NCBI GenBank assembly: GCA_032622095.1
Contig: CP136069.1
Coordinates: 202,352,690 to 202,416,689, forward strand
DNA: 64,000 nucleotides
Reading direction: 5' to 3'
Source of the DNA: Siphonodentalium dalli
Lineage: Eukaryota > Mollusca > Scaphopoda > Gadilida > Siphonodentaliidae
This document shows positions 60,268 through 64,000 of this stretch, piece after piece. The position numbers and the translations under genes are program-made. The first letter of the stretch is position 1. Every line of letters starts with the position of its first letter. The notes beneath the pieces were generated by a model, which had not been told where the DNA came from, searched no databases, and was given only the letters and a program-made list of their open reading frames with translations.

Positions 60268-61546
60268 ATATTGCTTGCATATATGAGAATATTGCTGAGA
60301 TCGCCGTAGCGATGCTGATGGTAGCTGATGGTCATGAGATGTTGCATACCGACCGATTCGGGTTGGCCTCTGGGTAGCCGATTACGACATTAATGGTGTA
60401 AGCCCACCTTTGAACTTTGCGGCAAAATGCTCGCATCTAAACACAATCGCTAACCGTTGTATGTAAGCAATTAGTGACGTCACAAAATCAGATAGCCTAT
60501 CTATGAAACAAAGCTTTGTTATAAAGTTTGGTGATGATAGACCAGAGATTTTCATCGAAAATCATTCAATATCGATAGCTCCCATCTAGAGGTTATCCTA
60601 ATCATGCATATTCATTTTCAAAACATTTGTCCGATATATTCGGGCTGCAGGGTGTGCTGATGGATTCAAATTAGAAATCGTAGATGGTTGTTGACAGCCA
60701 TGTTTTAGCGTCTTACGGAAATAATCGATGGCTTCCATATAAAGGTCACCCCGATTATTAGTATGTTGTTTGGTGACGATCGGATGAGGGGTGTGGCCTG
60801 AATGGTGTGCCGAAGGATTTAGTCTTGCAGAGAGTTAAATACAAGATGGCCACTGGCGACCATGTTTTTCAAAGAAATTCAGAGAAATTTGATGGCTCCC
60901 ATCTAGTGGTCACTCAGAATGTCCATATCAATCTGGTGGCGTTCACATGAGGGATTTAGTTTGTAGGGTTTGCCAAAGGATTTAGTCATGCAATTAGTAA
61001 AATTCACGATTCATCGTTGAAATTTGATAGCTCCAATCTAGAGGTGATCATAAACATGCCTGTATGTTTTGAAAATATTACTCGAATAATTTGGGCTGCA
61101 GGGTGTACCGATGGGTTCAAATTTGAAATACAAGACGGCTGCTGGCGGCGTTGTTTTCTTTAACGAATTTCGGAAAAATTAGGGCTTGAAATTTTACAAG
61201 AATAATTTTGTTGAATTTTAAGACCTAAATCTACAGATTACCCCGATAATCCATATGCAATCTTGTGACGACCGGATGAAAACTGTAGGGTGGGCCGAAG
61301 AACATTGTTAACGGACGGACTCACGTACGGACGATTGCCGCCAACACATGGCAATAGCTCAAAATTGACTTCGTCAAGTTGATATAAAACTGTACCTTTG
61401 TCCAGGCCTGGAAATACTTTTTAAATTTTCAAAATATTTCTGTAATTCCAAACTATCGTATGAACCATGTACTCTTATATCACACATCATATTCACACAT
61501 AATGCACATCGTTAATGTATTCATCTATTTTCTTCAGATATGACTA
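60268..61546. repeat. Degenerate tandem repeats, about 200-250 bp, non-coding
   Basis: Recurring phrases: GATAGCTCC(C/A)ATCTAGAGG, AAATACAAGATGGCC/ACGGCTGCTGGCG, CCATGTTTT, GATGGCTCCCATCTAGTGG and CCGATGGGTTCAAAT. Occurrences near 60570, 60710, 60890, 61020 and 61170. Too diverged to set units. No gene. Confidence 0.55.
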
Positions 61547-61548
61547 GT

Positions 61549-62860
61549 GCTGGGACGGTTGTCCGGATAACCGGTTACGGTTCGGTTACGCGTGTCAACC
61601 GGTTGGAGGAGGCCACAACCGGATAACCGTAATATTGATAACGATCGTACTATCAACGTAGTACTCCGTGTAAATGTTGCCAAAATCATTTACGGAAGTT
61701 TAAGTAATGAGAGTAAGTAATAAGAAGCCGCTTAGAAGCGATTTGGACAGTTGATTTTGTATTCATATACCCCACAACACATGCCTGTTTGATCACTGGC
61801 AGCTTTTCTAGACATGAAACCAACAACTACACTCTGTGTCAGTCTGTGAATCACTTGTTAAACATTCAATGCCAATTTCCTTTGGCGGCAATACATGACG
61901 TTCCCGCTGCACGCGCACCGCGGCATACATCAAAGCAATCAAGTCTAAACTATTATATTACTACGTCATCAATAGTATGTCTGTTTTCTCGAAACTGCCC
62001 CTGTCATAATGTCATTAGTTCATCTCAAAGCGATGACAGAAGACCTACTAAAGCGAAAATCGAACGTTTGGGGACATATATAGTCCTAATTGAAGATGAC
62101 GAAAAAGAAGAAGAAATGGGCGGTATATATACAAGGCCTGCCGAACGCGATTCGTTTATTCTGGTTCAACATCCAATATGAAGTGGCACACCCAGAAAAA
62201 ACACATAGGCCTACTGGGAGTGGGAACTCGGAGTATATCTAGTGATGTATTCGATAACTTTATTTCCTAAACACTGGCTGGGGCTTGCGTAATGAATCAC
62301 GATGATTTAATTTTGTATGAATTTGTTTATTAAATAATTGAAGTAACATCGTGTAGCCACTGTGATTAATACATACCTGCCTATACCCAAACACTAGTAA
62401 ACATTACTAAACAACAGTATACCTACCTTCAGTACCTTGTTTGGGCTAATCGTGCCCGGAATATAATACACGAGGGAGGAACTATATTTCGTCGCTGAAG
62501 GTTTTGCAAGCAAGCGTTATTTATATATGCGGTGTGGAACTCCCGTAAACATCGATATACTAGCGCACCACTAATATATATTATATTTTAGTTTGTTTGG
62601 GCTCAAAACTGAATTAATTTAAACACATTTACAACTATTTGATCGCCGTAGCGAGAAAGCATTGAACAACCAAGACATCGTTTGTGATCGCGTGTATATC
62701 AACGTTTCCGGGATGCGTAATGAACACTTGTTTTGCCGATATAGTGACCAGTGTATTCAACCTCATACTTAGGGTAATGCTGGTCGCGGTTAACCGGTTA
62801 GGGTTCGGTTAATGCCCATGGTTAACCGGTTAGGAAAAAACCCCAACCGTCCCAGCACTA
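61549..62860. mobile_element. Non-autonomous TIR element, about 1.3 kb, hAT-like ends
   Basis: AGTGCTGGGACGGTTG at the left and its complement CAACCGTCCCAGCACT at the right. Both ends continue into CCGGTTA/TAACCGG-rich subterminal repeats. The target duplication is unclear (ACT on both sides is the best fit), so the superfamily is uncertain. The only frame inside (61789-62181, 130 codons, with DDEKEEEMGGIYTR) has no domain I recognise. Confidence 0.65.
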
Positions 62861-63497
62861 CTAGATAAAACTACATCTGTGAGACTGGTATTCACATTTG
62901 TGCGACCATGTGTTGATGTCTTTCGGCGCCAGCAGTAATGGTAGAATAACATAGCTGTAGCATGCAAAAACGGGGGACCCAACATCGCTATTATCAACCA
63001 CAAACATGTAAACCACTGACCGATATCTGGAGTAGCGTGATACAAAACAAGGACTAGTATCGAGTTTTCTACGTGGAACAGTGCATAGTACAGTATCATA
63101 CGATATTGTAAGATGACTTGTTTATATCCCGATGCATCGCGTATTTCGAACTGTGGTAGATGCAGGTAGCAGAACACTAGAACTAAAGATTCTAAGGTTG
63201 TGGAAAACCATTCCAGATATCTGTCTTTACGAGGTATTCTTATTACACTATGCCATATAAACATTCCAATAAAATGGATTGACATGCACAGGATTACCCA
63301 GTAGGTGAAAGAAGATGCGAAGAATGCAAGCACCAATACTCGTGGACCGACCTCTAGTAATCTTGTAAGATAATACATTGGCAACTCCTTAATTGCCATT
63401 TTCTTGCCCCTGTTGCGTCGGCTGTCGTATTCATACACCATCAGTGAGACCGATATACTGAGCCATGATGCTAGCATCGACAATGATCTCTTGTTCA
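62830..63497 (-). CDS. XK-related (XKR) membrane protein, terminal exon
   Basis: Read on the minus strand the exon begins right after AATTCCAG at 63498, a good 3' splice site, so earlier exons lie beyond the visible part or outside the window; there is no ATG at its start. About 222 codons encode several hydrophobic helices: ASWLSISVSLMVYEY, VLVLAFFASSFTYWVILCMS, HFIGMFIWHSVI, FSTTLESLVLVFCYLHL, ILYYALFHVENSILVLVLYH and LWLIIAMLGPPFLHATAMLF. The RSLSMLASWLSISVSLMVYE start, R-ELASR-like LLEVGPRVLVLAFFAS, and HFIGMFIW match the XKR family, whose members (for example XKR8, XKR4) scramble phospholipids at the plasma membrane after caspase cleavage. The last codons and stop lie in the TIR of the adjacent transposon, so the C-terminus is newly acquired or this copy is altered. 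Confidence 0.8.
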
Positions 63498-64000
63498 CTG
63501 GAATTACACAATTATTATACAGTTTAAGTTACATGTATGAACCGTAAGGAAACAGCACTTGTACAAGTGGTCGAGCCTCCGGACGAGTCCTTTAAGTTCG
63601 GCATTAACCGACATCAGCATTTTTTATAATACGCAAGGAGAAATTACATTGATATAAATGAATAGTTCCGATAAATATCGAAATACGAGACGTTTACGAA
63701 CTTTTTTTTCTGGGGGGGGGGGGGCAAGGGGGGGGGATAGTCCTTGGCAGACCGCAAAACCACACCCCTTGACACGGCTCGTGTGAGTGGAAATTGTACG
63801 TATATTTTGTCGCGGTAACAATACAGCTGTCCAGTACAGATTTGTTCAAAATTAAACTTCGATATACGGAAACATATAATATAATAGGGACATGACAATC
63901 TGCGGGATGGGATGGGATATGGGACAAAACGACAATCTGCGGGACAGAATTTCAAATTGCGTTGGACGGCCGATATATCGAGGAATACAGAGCGTAGGGG
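63498..64000 (-). other. Probable XKR intron
   Basis: Upstream (minus strand) of the XKR terminal exon, with no further recognisable XKR exon. It contains two G runs separated by CAA at about 63713-63737. Minus-strand frames here are proline-rich from the C runs and not convincing. Confidence 0.4.

Noticed and set aside
61789-62181. 130-codon frame inside the TIR element as a transposase
   Set aside because: No DDE or BED-type motifs; too short; most likely chance.

Overview
This is a gene-poor, AT-rich eukaryotic window with minisatellites, spliced genes, LINEs, a Gypsy-type LTR element, Helitrons, TTAA-target DNA elements and a Crypton-type (DUF3504) recombinase relic. The mix suggests a marine invertebrate, possibly a mollusc or another lophotrochozoan; this is inference, because no diagnostic host gene is complete. 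No bacterial-style operon, CRISPR array, rRNA or tRNA was recognised.

Layout: 1-1660, the 3' part of a CR1/L2-like LINE with a TTA-repeat tail, running into a 58-bp minisatellite (to 2694). 2695-6100 shows no recognisable gene. 6100-9713 is a decayed LINE on the minus strand, inserted beside a Helitron 3' tail (9714-9833). 11759-14170 holds the most gene-like unit: TATA box, initiator, 67-nt untranslated exon, intron, and a single-exon SGNH-hydrolase-like protein. About 450 bp after its stop comes a family of tandem, covarying RNA-type hairpins. The first exon is repeated once 4.66 kb downstream. 15240-15430 is an array of ETS-like TTCCGG sites. 17880-20990 contains about 180-bp degenerate repeats and two plus-strand Helitron 3' ends. 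23630-26990 is a 28/40-bp minisatellite that is stop-free on the minus strand. 26992-37053 is a Gypsy-type LTR retrotransposon with a Helitron inside its 5' LTR/leader region, broken gag and pol, a 192-bp exact duplication and a damaged integrase. 37120-37960 is a dimerising minisatellite with a possible ancestral seed at 40586-40680. 43640-44390 is a broken LINE.

44425-57584 is a head-to-tail array of seven Helitrons on the minus strand, one of which carries a 600-bp TTAA-target MITE. A pair of copies has been duplicated as a 3.53-kb unit. 57679-59300 is a decayed, intron-containing Crypton/DUF3504 gene. At 59737-60267 a foldback element carries in its loop a 392-bp piggyBac-like MITE, which itself contains two 67-bp palindromes. 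61549-62860 is a TIR element whose right end supplies the last codons and stop of an XK-related (XKR) terminal exon (minus strand, 62830-63497).

Apart from the XKR exon and the SGNH gene, the coding matter is transposon-derived and mostly broken. The best candidates for something undescribed are the covarying hairpin repeats after the SGNH gene (13469-14166), the copy of that gene's first exon, and the nested palindromes at 59.7-60.3 kb.
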